From IMG/VR virus record IMGVR_UViG_3300032820_000004, positions 1 to 64,000 of that record: a stretch of DNA of 64,000 nt. One strand, given 5' to 3'. The position numbers and the translations under genes were made by a program. The DNA comes from a virus. Below, in pieces: positions 52,040-60,789 of the stretch (position 1 is the stretch's first letter; each line of letters opens with the position of its first letter). Below the pieces are notes generated by a model, which saw only the letters and a list, made by a program, of their open reading frames with translations, was not told where the DNA came from and ran no database searches.

Positions 52040-52961
52040 CAGACATTACTTCCGTTAAACATGCTACCATATTTAATTCTTGGTCTGCGACAAAAGCCGC
52101 CTTATATTGATAATCAGCAAGTGATAGTATAATTGAAGGTAATGAAGTTTCAACTGCTGTAAGACTCAATGCGTCATATAATTTTTTAAAAATCTTTGTA
52201 GAATCATTATCTAAATTTTCAGTAACCCACCTTCTCATATCATTAAACTTTTTCTGTTTCAACATTCCTAATAAATTATCTATTGACTGATCAGAAATTG
52301 ATGAAAGAATTCCAACATCAATTTTACCAGAAGAACCATACCGCTGAAGTTCATTCAAAACTCTGCGGAAATCTGGAAAAAATTTATTAATTAATTCAGC
52401 AACAACCTTCTCTTCAAATTCAATATTTTCTTTTTGTAAAATAGAAACAATTCTTTTAAAAAAATCTGATGCAATGGTTGGAGAATCCTTTTTACTAATT
52501 TTATAATCAATAACCGCACATCTTGAATGTATTGGTTCAATAATTCTATTTTTAAAGTTGCAAGTAAAAATGAAAGAACAATTAGAAGAAAATCTTTCTA
52601 TAAATCCTCTCATAGCAGGTTGAGTTGATGCGGGATTAAGATAATCCGCCTCATCAATTATAACAACTTTTCTTCCTCCCGTCATAGAAACAGAAGAACA
52701 ATATTGGTCTAATTTAGACCTTAAAAGATCAATTCCAGATTCTTCAGAACCATTAATAATAATATAATCAGATTCGGTTTCTCTACATAATGCAATTGCG
52801 GAAGTTGTTTTACCAACTCCTGCTCCACCAGAAAGCAAAAGATTTGGCACATGATTATTATCCACAAATTCTTGTAAAGAAGTTTTAATGCCATTGGGGA
52901 GAATACAGTCTTGTATTTTCTGAGGACGGTATTTTTCTACCCAAAGAATATCTTTATTCAT
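52023..52961 (-). CDS. gp44: Clamp-loader large subunit, gp44-like AAA+ ATPase
   Basis: The 312-residue AAA+ ATPase has VPNLLLSGGAGVGKTTSAIA (Walker A), KVVIIDEADYL (Walker B), SFIFTCNFKN (sensor 1) and PIHSRC (the SRC arginine-finger motif). The N-terminus WVEKYRPQKIQDCILP is the conserved clamp-loader start. Its length matches T4 gp44 (319 residues). It forms the loader with gp62 and opens the gp45 ring. It lies four bases overlapped with the small basic gene downstream of gp45. Confidence 0.96.
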   Translation of the reverse strand: MNKDILWVEKYRPQKIQDCILPNGIKTSLQEFVDNNHVPNLLLSGGAGVGKTTSAIALCRETESDYIIINGSEESGIDLLRSKLDQYCSSVSMTGGRKVVIIDEADYLNPASTQPAMRGFIERFSSNCSFIFTCNFKNRIIEPIHSRCAVIDYKISKKDSPTIASDFFKRIVSILQKENIEFEEKVVAELINKFFPDFRRVLNELQRYGSSGKIDVGILSSISDQSIDNLLGMLKQKKFNDMRRWVTENLDNDSTKIFKKLYDALSLTAVETSLPSIILSLADYQYKAAFVADQELNMVACLTEVMSDVEFK

Positions 52962-53152
52962 TTACCAACTTTTGTTTCAGTAATTTCTATAAATTCTAAC
53001 GTTTTATTTTCTTTCACAATTTCAGCTTCAGCAGTAGCTTCTTTTTTTGTTTTAAATACTCTAGTTAACGTCATTTTTGTTCCAACTCTTCTAAAAACTA
53101 TATTAAAAAGTTTGGTTTGTTTTTGTGTCTTTTTCTTTTTCTTTGCAGCCAC
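52958..53152 (-). CDS. Small basic protein between gp45 and gp44
   Basis: The start is a GTG at 53152 with AGGAGG before it. The 64-residue protein opens MAAKKKKKTQKQTKLF, a Lys-rich tail, followed by a small alpha/beta domain (NIVFRRVGTKMTLTRVF, KKEATAEAEIVKENKTL). The position just after gp45 suggests a small replication accessory protein. No family is recognised. Confidence 0.6.
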   Translation of the reverse strand: MAAKKKKKTQKQTKLFNIVFRRVGTKMTLTRVFKTKKEATAEAEIVKENKTLEFIEITETKVGK

Positions 53153-53160
53153 GATGCCTC

Positions 53161-53823
53161 CTAATTAAATTTTGAAGAAGATTCAGTAGCAATCCAATAC
53201 TGAATATTTACTCCCTTTGCTTTAAAATGTGCAATACCTCTTGAAGAGATTTGAACATCATAATCATCTCTCATTAATTTTATGTTTTCATGTTTGAAAA
53301 CAACTTGAAAAGTTTTATCTGTCGTACCAACTTCAATTCCCAACTCATCCGTTGAAGAATTGTTAACATCCATTACAGTAAGTTCCATTTTAGAACCATT
53401 TCCAATCACACCAACTTCAGGAAGATGTAAAACTGCAGACGCTCTCATAAGAGAATCTAAATCAACTTGAGTTAAGGTAAATTTGATTTCAGCTTCCGGA
53501 AATTCAATCTGTTTTTCAGGTGGGGCTACAAACATTGATGGATCAGCATATACGTACTTCACTCTCTTGTTACCCTCAATTATTTTAACATGATCAGAAT
53601 TAAAATCAAAAGTCGCTTTATTGAACATTGCTAAAGTTCCAAGAAACTTATTCAATTCATAAACAGCGAAATCTTTAGGAAATTCTTCAGTAACTTCTGC
53701 TTGTGCGAGAATATTTTTTTGAGGGGAGACTGTTTTGAGAATTTTTCCTTGTTTAAATGCAAGAGATTGATTAATCTCAGAAAAATTCTTTAATATATTT
53801 TGTGTTTCGGTAGATAATTCCAT
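53161..53823 (-). CDS. gp45: Sliding clamp, gp45-like
   Basis: The 220-residue clamp forms the trimeric ring that tethers gp43 and, in T4, also activates late transcription. It parallels T4 gp45 throughout. The start MELSTETQNILKNFSEINQS matches the T4 'KDTTALLKNFATIN' segment. FAVYELNKFLGTLAMFNKAT matches the 'YDLNGFLGILSL' strand. VDLDSLMRASAVLHLP and GIAHFKAKGVNIQYWIA match the later strands. It has its own sigma70-type promoter at 53860-53888 and heads the replication block. Confidence 0.96.
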   Translation of the reverse strand: MELSTETQNILKNFSEINQSLAFKQGKILKTVSPQKNILAQAEVTEEFPKDFAVYELNKFLGTLAMFNKATFDFNSDHVKIIEGNKRVKYVYADPSMFVAPPEKQIEFPEAEIKFTLTQVDLDSLMRASAVLHLPEVGVIGNGSKMELTVMDVNNSSTDELGIEVGTTDKTFQVVFKHENIKLMRDDYDVQISSRGIAHFKAKGVNIQYWIATESSSKFN

Positions 53824-53859
53824 AATATTTCATCCTATTAAATTATTGTTTAAACTTAT

Positions 53860-53888
53860 ATTCTATCATTAGATTTCTAATATGTCAA
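53860..53888 (-). promoter_or_regulatory. Sigma70 promoter for gp45
   Basis: TTGACA (53888-53883), 17-base spacer and TAGAAT (53865-53860), one base from consensus, on the minus strand. The gp45 ATG is 36 bases downstream of the -10 hexamer. It lies in the 73-base gap after the glycosyltransferase gene. Confidence 0.78.
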
Positions 53889-53896
53889 GTTATAAT

Positions 53897-54850
53897 TTAT
53901 TTTATTCTCCTTTTGGGAGATTTTTTTCTATTTTTATTTGACAGTTTACCAAGTTTCTCTTTTCTTTCTTCATGAAATGGTCTGGTTTCTAAATCCATTC
54001 CATGAGACGCATATTGTAATTTTCCAAGATCTTTCATTGTACCATGAAAAACATAATGTCCAACATGCTGTATTTCCATCCAAGGGCATAACCAAGTTGA
54101 TATACCAATCTTTCTAACCATTTGACAAAACATATAATCTTCTGAAAGATAGCGATCTGTTTTATTTGAACTACCTCCAGGCATCCATTGATCATTATCT
54201 ATGATAGTATCAAAATATGCATGAATATATCTATCTCCTGAAAAATGTTCTGTTCTATTATGATCTGGTTTATAACTAAGTTCTGGATAAGCCTTTCTAT
54301 ATTTTTCAAATACAGAACGATGTATCATCATAAATCCTGTTCCAACTTCCAAAACTTCTAATGGTTCATCTAATTTTATCTTTCCATCTTTGGTAGTTCC
54401 TGCAGGATTAAATACGAAATCTCCTGTATATTTTTCTAAGTCCATTGGGGTCGCATCACCCAAACCTCTATCAACTGCGTTACGAACTTTCTCCCAAGCA
54501 ATTGTTTTTTTAGGATATGGCCCGCCAACAATTGATTTTTCTTTTCCATCACATAAAACTGCAAGAGAAATTAAATCTTCAGGATTAAAAGCGATATCAG
54601 AATCAATAAACATTAAATGTGTATATTGTTCAGCTCTCAAAAATTCATCAACTAGATAATTTCTTGCTCTGGTAACTAAAGATTCATTAAACAAATAAAA
54701 AAACTTTAAATCCATACCATATTTTGTAGCAAGCGTAACAGTATCTATAGCAGATCTTGTGTACATTCCTGAACACATTCCACCATACATAGGAGTTGCT
54801 ACAAAGACGCGCTTTTTTCTTAACTCTTCAACTTGTATTTTTATTTCCAT
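53897..54850 (-). CDS. GT-A-type glycosyltransferase-like protein
   Basis: The 317-residue protein has an N-terminal GT-A-like domain starting RKKRVFVATPMYGGMCSGMY and the DxD-type motif YTHLMFIDSDIAFNPEDL near residue 82. VGGPYPKK and VGTGFMMIHRSVF follow, and SEDYMFCQMV occurs in the place of the acidic 'ED' motif. Such proteins are common in marine T4-like phages near replication genes. The C-terminus is basic (SNKNRKKSPKRRIK). The sugar donor is unknown, and the target could be a glycan or phage DNA/protein. Confidence 0.72.
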   Translation of the reverse strand: MEIKIQVEELRKKRVFVATPMYGGMCSGMYTRSAIDTVTLATKYGMDLKFFYLFNESLVTRARNYLVDEFLRAEQYTHLMFIDSDIAFNPEDLISLAVLCDGKEKSIVGGPYPKKTIAWEKVRNAVDRGLGDATPMDLEKYTGDFVFNPAGTTKDGKIKLDEPLEVLEVGTGFMMIHRSVFEKYRKAYPELSYKPDHNRTEHFSGDRYIHAYFDTIIDNDQWMPGGSSNKTDRYLSEDYMFCQMVRKIGISTWLCPWMEIQHVGHYVFHGTMKDLGKLQYASHGMDLETRPFHEERKEKLGKLSNKNRKKSPKRRIK

Positions 54851-54867
54851 AGGCCACTTTCACTTGA

Positions 54868-54904
54868 GCATTAAAAAGAGTGACAATTTAACTTATCACT
54901 CTTT
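54868..54904 (-). terminator. Rho-independent terminator after the AAA+ gene
   Basis: On the minus strand AAAGAGTGA pairs perfectly with TCACTCTTT around a 12-base loop and is followed by more T (total run of five). It lies 6 bases after the stop codon of the AAA+ gene and before the glycosyltransferase gene. Confidence 0.7.
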
Positions 54905-54909
54905 ATTTA

Positions 54910-56097
54910 TTACCATGCTTTCAGATTATCATCTTCTGCTGAAATATTATCATGGTCAGATTCAGAAAGATCTCTTTCGGGTTCCGCTGATACATCAGCA
55001 TCGACTTTAGTATAAAGATCTCTAAATGATATTTTTGTTTCATCATCAAATCTATTAATACAAAGATCAATAGACTGTAACCGGTCACCAAAAATCGAAT
55101 ACGCTTGACAAATATGTGCCAGACGTCGTGTTGCGATAATTTCATCACATCCACCATCATAAAAGGTCTTACGAATAATATCAGACCAATTTACAAGTTT
55201 GTTCGCAAAATCTTGATCAGGACATCCAAGTGAACTCAAAAGTTTATTGACAATATTTTTCTCAATAGCGATTGAAGGATATTCCTGTTCAACTGTGATT
55301 GGAAAACGCTCAAGAAACGCCTCATTCATAATGTTGGTTCCAATGAATCTTCCATCTTCACTTCCCTTACCTTTAGTATTGGCAGTTGCTACAACAGTAA
55401 ATCCGTGTGAAGGTTTTACCCAGCGATTTACTTTTTTCAAATAAACGCCTTTACCCTCAAGTACAGGTTGAATACATGCAATCTTCATAGTCGCATAATC
55501 AATCTCATCCAAAAGTAATACCGCACCACGTTCCATTGCTTTTACTACAGGACCATCTTCCCAAACAGTTTCACCATTCACTAAAGTATAATGCCCAAGT
55601 AAATCATCTTCATCAGTTTCAGAAGTGATATTAATTCTGAAAAGTTCTCTTTTCAATTCTGCTGAAACTTGCTCAACCATTAAGGTTTTACCATTTCCAG
55701 AAAGTCCTTGAACCCAAACCGGATAAAATTTTCCAGATTTGACAATTCTCGCAAGTTGCTTATAAAATCCAAATTTTACATAATTTGGATCTTTTTCAGG
55801 AACATAAATTGGAGTGTTATCAATCACAACTTTTTTCTCAACATTAACTGGTACAGGTTCCAATGTTACCTCGGGGGTTATTGGAACAACTTGAGCCAAA
55901 CTCGGCCCATCAAAATTTGGAACCTGAAACTGGTTCCTAGCAACTCGATAGTTTGGATTTACAAACCATGTTGCTGTTTTTCGACCCATCTCTTTTGAAA
56001 GTTCAAGAGCCTCAACTTTGGAAAGTACATTCCTTCCATATTTTTCTTGAGCCTTCTTAAAAAATTCTATTTGGTGGTCTTTATATGTATTCATCAT
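54910..56097 (-). CDS. AAA+ ATPase, CobS/MoxR-like
   Basis: The 395-residue protein has an AAA+ core with PVWVQGLSGNGKTLMVEQVS (Walker A), GAVLLLDEIDYATMKI (Walker B) and FTVVATANTKGKG (sensor 1). These align with CobS/MoxR-type ATPases that are paired with VWA proteins in metal chelatases and in protein-complex remodelling. The C-terminal acidic tail (PERDLSESDHDNISAEDD) may dock the VWA partner encoded next door. CobS-like genes are common in marine T4-like phages. A link to B12 for the class II NrdJ is possible but unproven. Confidence 0.82.
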   Translation of the reverse strand: MMNTYKDHQIEFFKKAQEKYGRNVLSKVEALELSKEMGRKTATWFVNPNYRVARNQFQVPNFDGPSLAQVVPITPEVTLEPVPVNVEKKVVIDNTPIYVPEKDPNYVKFGFYKQLARIVKSGKFYPVWVQGLSGNGKTLMVEQVSAELKRELFRINITSETDEDDLLGHYTLVNGETVWEDGPVVKAMERGAVLLLDEIDYATMKIACIQPVLEGKGVYLKKVNRWVKPSHGFTVVATANTKGKGSEDGRFIGTNIMNEAFLERFPITVEQEYPSIAIEKNIVNKLLSSLGCPDQDFANKLVNWSDIIRKTFYDGGCDEIIATRRLAHICQAYSIFGDRLQSIDLCINRFDDETKISFRDLYTKVDADVSAEPERDLSESDHDNISAEDDNLKAW

Positions 56098-56149
56098 ATC
56101 CTCATTATATATTGGTTAACTTTCTCTACTCAATCTCAATTACACTTAT

Positions 56150-56178
56150 ATTATACCAGGTTTCAGGCACAATGTCAA
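56150..56178 (-). promoter_or_regulatory. Consensus sigma70 promoter for the AAA+ gene
   Basis: TTGACA (56178-56173), 17-base spacer and TATAAT (56155-56150) on the minus strand. The -35 starts five bases after the stop codon of the VWA gene. The spacer and flanks are nearly identical to the promoter at 58601-58629. Confidence 0.88.
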
Positions 56179-56183
56179 GTTTT

Positions 56184-58553
56184 TTATGCCGCAATCATAT
56201 CAATCATTTTATTTAAAATGACTCGATTGGTCAGCTTCCCACCAACCATCTTCTTAAACGCAGTTCTAATTTGTCCTTTAGAAGATTCTGCGGTTAAATT
56301 ATCCAGATTTGCATCTTCAACATCTGACATCTTATTAGTATTGATGTAATATCTTTCATCATATCCTGAATCATTTTTCATCGCGATACTTCCATTCTTT
56401 TTCCATTCTTTTTCCATGTTCTGCATCGCATCCCATTCAAATTGATATCTTCCACGCTGCTTAAACCACTTACGGTCTGCCAAAAAGAATCCAATTACAT
56501 TAACTCCAGTTGCTTCTCGAAGAAGATTCAAATAATCAGAAGTTCTTCCTGAACCAATATCTACTTGTTTTCCATTCGCACATTTTATAAAAACTCTTGC
56601 TCCACTACCATAATGCTTTTCCTTTGGTTTTAATGGATAAAAATTCACAGACACGAGGGACATATCTTTTTCTTCTCGAATAAGACGACTATTACATCTA
56701 CGAGATTCTCCATCAGTCAAATATACAGTATTGACAATCTCCGCTCCCGTACGCTTTTTAAATTCTGGAACAATTGTTAATGAAGTCAAAATTGCTTCGT
56801 CTAATGGTGTTCCTCCAAGATGATAACCTTCAGGAGTTTGCAACCACTTTTTTTCTCTTGAATATGAATAACGATATACAATCGAATGACCGAGACCAAG
56901 AAAATATTTTGCACCTTTTTGAAATTCTCTCTTATTCATTCGACTTGAAAGAAGATTTAAAAGTCTAAAATTTCCAATAGATTGTACATTTTCTCCAGCA
57001 TTACGAATTTTATCTTCCCATCTTTCATCTTTTAAATTTTTATTAAAAGCCATAGAAGAACTATCAGTAAATGCATAAACTTCAAAAGAAATCTGAACCT
57101 TTTCACAAAATGCCGCAAGAACTAAACATTGTTCAACAGTTTCAAAAATGTTCTGATGCATAGAACCAGACCAATCAATGAAAAGAAGTAGTCCATGACT
57201 TTTTCCATCAGGAACTACTGTCATCTTCTTAAAAATATCTTCACTATAGCGATACTTAAACAAAGTTCCAGAATCAATAACTCCCGTCTTCGCTGTAAGA
57301 GAGCGGGAATGCTGAGTTGCCGCTTTCTTCATTTCAAATTCTTTTGCCAAATAATTAATAACTTTCTGATGTTTTTTTCTAAATTCAGACCAAAGGTCAT
57401 TAAAAATATCAAAAGTAGGGCCGGAAGTTACTCCCCAACCAAGTCCGGCTTTCGAACCACCACTTCTTTCATACTCATCATATTCTTCTCCATATCCCCA
57501 AGAACCGCCACTCTTCGCAGTTACTTCTTCGATGTCTTTAAAAACTCTTTTGTAATCAACAACAAAATGATCTAAATTAGCTTTTGCTGCTTCCAAATAA
57601 AGATAAGATGTCTTTTCATTGTCTTCAGTATTTTCTAACAAATCATCTTGACGCTTCTGCCATTCATTATCAGTAAAAGAAGAAGGTTCAAATTCATCTC
57701 CAGGATGACCAGTTCCACCTTCTAATCCAGAAGACATTTTAGTTTCTTTTGATTTTTCTTTTTCTTCTTCTGATTCAGAATCGGAATCACTTGATCCATT
57801 TTCTTCTTTTTCTTCATCTTCTTTTTCAGAATTTTCACAATTATCTACAGGAGAATCACAATCTGATTCTTCACTATTTGATTCATCATTTTCTTCTCCG
57901 CCATCATCTTCGGGTGGAGTCATTAATGGTTCTTCATTAGATTCCATTTCTTCTGACATTTGACTATATTCTTGATGCTTATCAGTTTCAGATTCATTGG
58001 ATTTCGCATAATTCCAAAGAGCCTCAACAGCTTCCAAAACTTCTTCAAATGTTTCGGTTTCTTCTACCATTCTAACATATTCACGTTCTTCTTCTGAAAA
58101 TTGTATATTCAATGCGGAACCAAGTTTGGTATGAAGATTAATTTTATCAATCAAAGGCAATGTATCAATATCATACCCATGAATACCAAAAAAATTTTCT
58201 TGAAGGAGTTTCCCATATCCTTGAATCATTTGTTTTCCTGCTCCAGGAAATTTTCTCTTAATCTTCTTTTCAATACGGGCATCTTCTACAATATTGATAA
58301 AAGACCTATATCCCTTACCTCTATCACAAGGAGCTTGGTGCCATCCATCTTCAGGGGTATATCTCGCATGACCAACTTCATGTGAACACATCAAGTCATA
58401 TACAGGACCATCCATCCATTTATATACTGGAAGAAGAAGAGTTCTATTTTTCAGATCAAACATGGCGGTTTGATAATTACCATGTTGAACATCTAAGTTC
58501 TCTTCTGCCATCAATTTGGCAACCATTGATTTTGTTTCTCTTAAATCTGACAT
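56184..58553 (-). CDS. VWA-domain protein with HExxH motif, CobT-like
   Basis: The 789-residue protein has three parts. Residues 1-180 include the metallopeptidase-like motif SHEVGHARYTP (HExxH at 58-62). Residues 190-300 are acidic and low-complexity (Glu/Ser/Asp-rich, with EESDCDSPVDNC). Residues of about 430-700 form a von Willebrand A domain with the MIDAS motif LLLFIDWSGSMHQN (DxSxS) and later VNTVYLTDGESRR. CobT, the partner of CobS in cobaltochelatase, has the same acidic-linker-then-VWA layout. It probably works with the AAA+ ATPase. The substrate is unknown, and a general unfolding or remodelling role is an alternative. Confidence 0.82.
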   Translation of the reverse strand: MSDLRETKSMVAKLMAEENLDVQHGNYQTAMFDLKNRTLLLPVYKWMDGPVYDLMCSHEVGHARYTPEDGWHQAPCDRGKGYRSFINIVEDARIEKKIKRKFPGAGKQMIQGYGKLLQENFFGIHGYDIDTLPLIDKINLHTKLGSALNIQFSEEEREYVRMVEETETFEEVLEAVEALWNYAKSNESETDKHQEYSQMSEEMESNEEPLMTPPEDDGGEENDESNSEESDCDSPVDNCENSEKEDEEKEENGSSDSDSESEEEKEKSKETKMSSGLEGGTGHPGDEFEPSSFTDNEWQKRQDDLLENTEDNEKTSYLYLEAAKANLDHFVVDYKRVFKDIEEVTAKSGGSWGYGEEYDEYERSGGSKAGLGWGVTSGPTFDIFNDLWSEFRKKHQKVINYLAKEFEMKKAATQHSRSLTAKTGVIDSGTLFKYRYSEDIFKKMTVVPDGKSHGLLLFIDWSGSMHQNIFETVEQCLVLAAFCEKVQISFEVYAFTDSSSMAFNKNLKDERWEDKIRNAGENVQSIGNFRLLNLLSSRMNKREFQKGAKYFLGLGHSIVYRYSYSREKKWLQTPEGYHLGGTPLDEAILTSLTIVPEFKKRTGAEIVNTVYLTDGESRRCNSRLIREEKDMSLVSVNFYPLKPKEKHYGSGARVFIKCANGKQVDIGSGRTSDYLNLLREATGVNVIGFFLADRKWFKQRGRYQFEWDAMQNMEKEWKKNGSIAMKNDSGYDERYYINTNKMSDVEDANLDNLTAESSKGQIRTAFKKMVGGKLTNRVILNKMIDMIAA

Positions 58554-58600
58554 AATTTATATCTTTTAGGGTTATCTCTCATTTCTCATTATCTAGTTAT

Positions 58601-58629
58601 ATTATATCAGGTTTCAGGCACAATGTCAA
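58601..58629 (-). promoter_or_regulatory. Consensus sigma70 promoter for the VWA gene
   Basis: TTGACA (58629-58624), 17-base spacer and TATAAT (58606-58601) on the minus strand. About 30 bases from the start of the spacer to the A-rich upstream side are identical to the promoter at 56150-56178, so the two genes are likely expressed together. Confidence 0.88.
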
Positions 58630-58649
58630 GTTTTTTAATCGAATATTAT

Positions 58650-59990
58650 TTACCATAAAGGTTGTTGTTGTCTTTTTTTATTCTTAGATAAAGCCTTACC
58701 TAATCCATAATCTTCTTGAGAACCTGACCGCCTCACATCTAATGTAACACAATGCCAACCGGCGTCCCAAAAAAATCTATGCCTGTTAGGTACTACTACT
58801 GGTTCAATTCCAACCGCTTTAAACTGTTTAAATAATTCTTTATTATAATTATTACATATCATCATTCCTTCGTTGACCATTAAAACATTTACATCAAAGA
58901 CAGTTTCTATCATCTCACCTACCCAATGATTTAAATAGGTATCAACAAATTCTTGAAAATGTTTATTTTTTTCTTCTCCTGGCAACCACCATTTACCTTG
59001 ATTTTGATATTTTATTTTTTGGAACTCCTCAGGTGTAGCTAAATCCTCAACAGTATCACATGCTCTAATTTCTGTCCAAGATTTAGGTATAATTTCATCA
59101 TAATATGTAACATGGAAAGATGACAAACACACTCCTGGTTTTAACATCGCAAAACAAGAATCATTATGTCCTCCAATATCAGAAGAAATATAATTAAAGT
59201 TTGGATATTTTTCTTCCATCCAATCGATTATGTTTACTCTTTCACTAACGTCAACTATACAGTCTTTACCAATTCTTGTTAATTGGGGAGCACAAAACCC
59301 ACCAACCTTCCAAAAACCCATCCCGTCCGCTTTAAATTTTTCAGAATTAACAATATCAGGATTATCTTGAAACCATTTTTCAATATATTGATTTATTTCT
59401 CTTATGGGCCTTTCATCAATATTGTCAGGAATATAAGCATGCTTTTGTAATGATAAGCATTTCTCAAAATATGTTGTTTCAAAATATTCACAATAATTTT
59501 CAACTATATCTAAATTAACTTGATCACCATAAACTTTTTTAAACCATGCCATCCAAGGTCTAAAATTCCATTCATTACTAGTAAACAAAATATCATTGCC
59601 TACAGTAACAATATCATCTCTTGGATTCAGTGGTGGTACAGGTAATAAATTTCTACCTTTTTCATATAGATGGACGCCTTCTTCCTTCTCATTATATGGA
59701 TTGGGTGTGGCTCCAGCAAAAAAACCTGCTTCACCTAATTCACTACAATAATCTAAAATATTATTCTTAAAACCTAATTCTACAGTTGAAGGTTTTTGAC
59801 AAACAACTCCCATACTTTCTAAAGTAGATTTTAAATTTTGTAAATCTTCTTCAGTCTCAATAGCAATACGTTGTAAGCAATCTCTTATCTGAGTATTCTT
59901 AACGTCATTATAAAACTCTGGTGGAAACGCACTACCAATAACAATCTCTTCAAGCGGCTGAAATTCAGACCAGCTATTAACTTTATTCAT
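58650..59990 (-). CDS. Glycine amidinotransferase-family protein
   Basis: The 446-residue protein resembles arginine:glycine or inosamine amidinotransferases (AGAT/StrB1 fold). The N-terminus NSWSEFQPLEEIVIGSAFPP is the family's opening strand. GGHNDSCFAML holds the catalytic His/Asp region. The C-terminal FWDAGWHCVTLDVRR has the candidate nucleophile Cys414. The enzyme would transfer an amidino group from arginine to an amine. Which amine is unknown, and glycine would give guanidinoacetate, a common marine osmolyte precursor. It overlaps the DUF6614-like gene by four bases. Confidence 0.85.
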   Translation of the reverse strand: MNKVNSWSEFQPLEEIVIGSAFPPEFYNDVKNTQIRDCLQRIAIETEEDLQNLKSTLESMGVVCQKPSTVELGFKNNILDYCSELGEAGFFAGATPNPYNEKEEGVHLYEKGRNLLPVPPLNPRDDIVTVGNDILFTSNEWNFRPWMAWFKKVYGDQVNLDIVENYCEYFETTYFEKCLSLQKHAYIPDNIDERPIREINQYIEKWFQDNPDIVNSEKFKADGMGFWKVGGFCAPQLTRIGKDCIVDVSERVNIIDWMEEKYPNFNYISSDIGGHNDSCFAMLKPGVCLSSFHVTYYDEIIPKSWTEIRACDTVEDLATPEEFQKIKYQNQGKWWLPGEEKNKHFQEFVDTYLNHWVGEMIETVFDVNVLMVNEGMMICNNYNKELFKQFKAVGIEPVVVPNRHRFFWDAGWHCVTLDVRRSGSQEDYGLGKALSKNKKRQQQPLW

Positions 59991-60310
59991 GGATAATCCC
60001 TATATAAAAAATGTTGTATAGTTTCTACATCTACATACTTATTAAATCCTACATGACTGTGCTCAATGTTATCAACATCATTTAATATATTTGTCATTGC
60101 ATCATCTAATTGTTGTAGGTTATTAAATTCCATATCAATACGAAATTCAGGTAAGTCCATACTACGAAACCCCAACTTCATTCTCGTAATTCTATATGTA
60201 ACTAACTTTTCTTGTTTTACTAATGTGTCAAGAAACACTTTCATTTTCGAAACAAAAGACTTTGCATCAATGTCTTCGATATGATCAGCATAAATAGTGT
60301 AAACATCCAT
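59987..60310 (-). CDS. DUF6614-like protein
   Basis: The 107-residue protein fits the ferredoxin-like DUF6614 family, with the pattern FLDTLVKQEKLVTYRITRMK, LPEFRIDMEFNNL, and the end FLYRDYP. Such proteins also occur in alpha- and gammaproteobacteria. Its overlap with the amidinotransferase gene (ATGA) suggests that the two work together. Its biochemical role is not known. The start ATG at 60310 lies 20 bases from the divergent plus-strand gene. Confidence 0.7.
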   Translation of the reverse strand: MDVYTIYADHIEDIDAKSFVSKMKVFLDTLVKQEKLVTYRITRMKLGFRSMDLPEFRIDMEFNNLQQLDDAMTNILNDVDNIEHSHVGFNKYVDVETIQHFLYRDYP

Positions 60311-60330
60311 ATATTATATATTATTTTATT

Positions 60331-60789
60331 ATGTACTTTCGTCAAAAAATCGATTATTATTTTTGTAGGATTAATTTAAGTAAAACTAATTATTCATTAT
60401 ATGAATCCGCACAAATCTTAAATCCCGTTCCAACAAATCAAATCTTAGAGATATACAATACCTACTGTAAATATAAAAACTTTAAAAGTGTCATGCCCCT
60501 TTTTGCGGAAGAATTGTTACATGATCATGTACAAATAATAGGATACTTTGATAATACCAATTTGGTTGCCTTTTCATATCTATACATGCTTAATAATAAA
60601 AATGTTGAATGTAATCAATTTGCATGGAACTATGAAAATCCAAAATTAAGTTTAGGTATTAAAAGTCTCAAACATGAATGTGCATTTTATAAATCAAAAG
60701 GATATGAATATCTTTACTTGGGCGAAGATGATACATACAAACATCGAATAGATGGATTTGAAGCATTAGGTCCTATTGACGCCAATTAA
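60331..60789 (+). CDS. Plus-strand gene, GNAT/arginyltransferase-like
   Basis: This 152-residue frame is the only convincing plus-strand gene in the window. It is divergent from the DUF6614-like gene and convergent with 60773-61249. The C-terminal part (FAWNYENPKLSLGIKSLKHE, then CAFYKSKGYEYLYLGEDD and GFEALGP) resembles the C-terminal fold of arginyl- or leucyl-tRNA-protein transferases, with the phrase 'sLGi..l.hE...k..gy.YlYLG'. Members of that fold use aminoacyl-tRNA or acyl-CoA donors. It overlaps the next gene's end by 17 bases. Confidence in coding is good because the frame is long and its shadow is not. Confidence 0.65.
   Translation: MYFRQKIDYYFCRINLSKTNYSLYESAQILNPVPTNQILEIYNTYCKYKNFKSVMPLFAEELLHDHVQIIGYFDNTNLVAFSYLYMLNNKNVECNQFAWNYENPKLSLGIKSLKHECAFYKSKGYEYLYLGEDDTYKHRIDGFEALGPIDAN

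Noticed and set aside
53905-53925. CTCC/GGAG hairpin followed by T on the plus strand
   Set aside because: The stem is only four pairs, it points against the direction of transcription, and it is part of the basic C-terminus of the glycosyltransferase gene.
54901-54910. AATAAATA-like sequence upstream of the glycosyltransferase at 53.9-54.9 kb
   Set aside because: It overlaps the terminator stem at 54896-54904, so a late promoter there is not convincing.
60311-60347. Possible promoter (TTGACG with TAATAT) between the divergent genes at 60.3 kb
   Set aside because: The -10 would be only about 7 bases from the ATG and neither hexamer is consensus.
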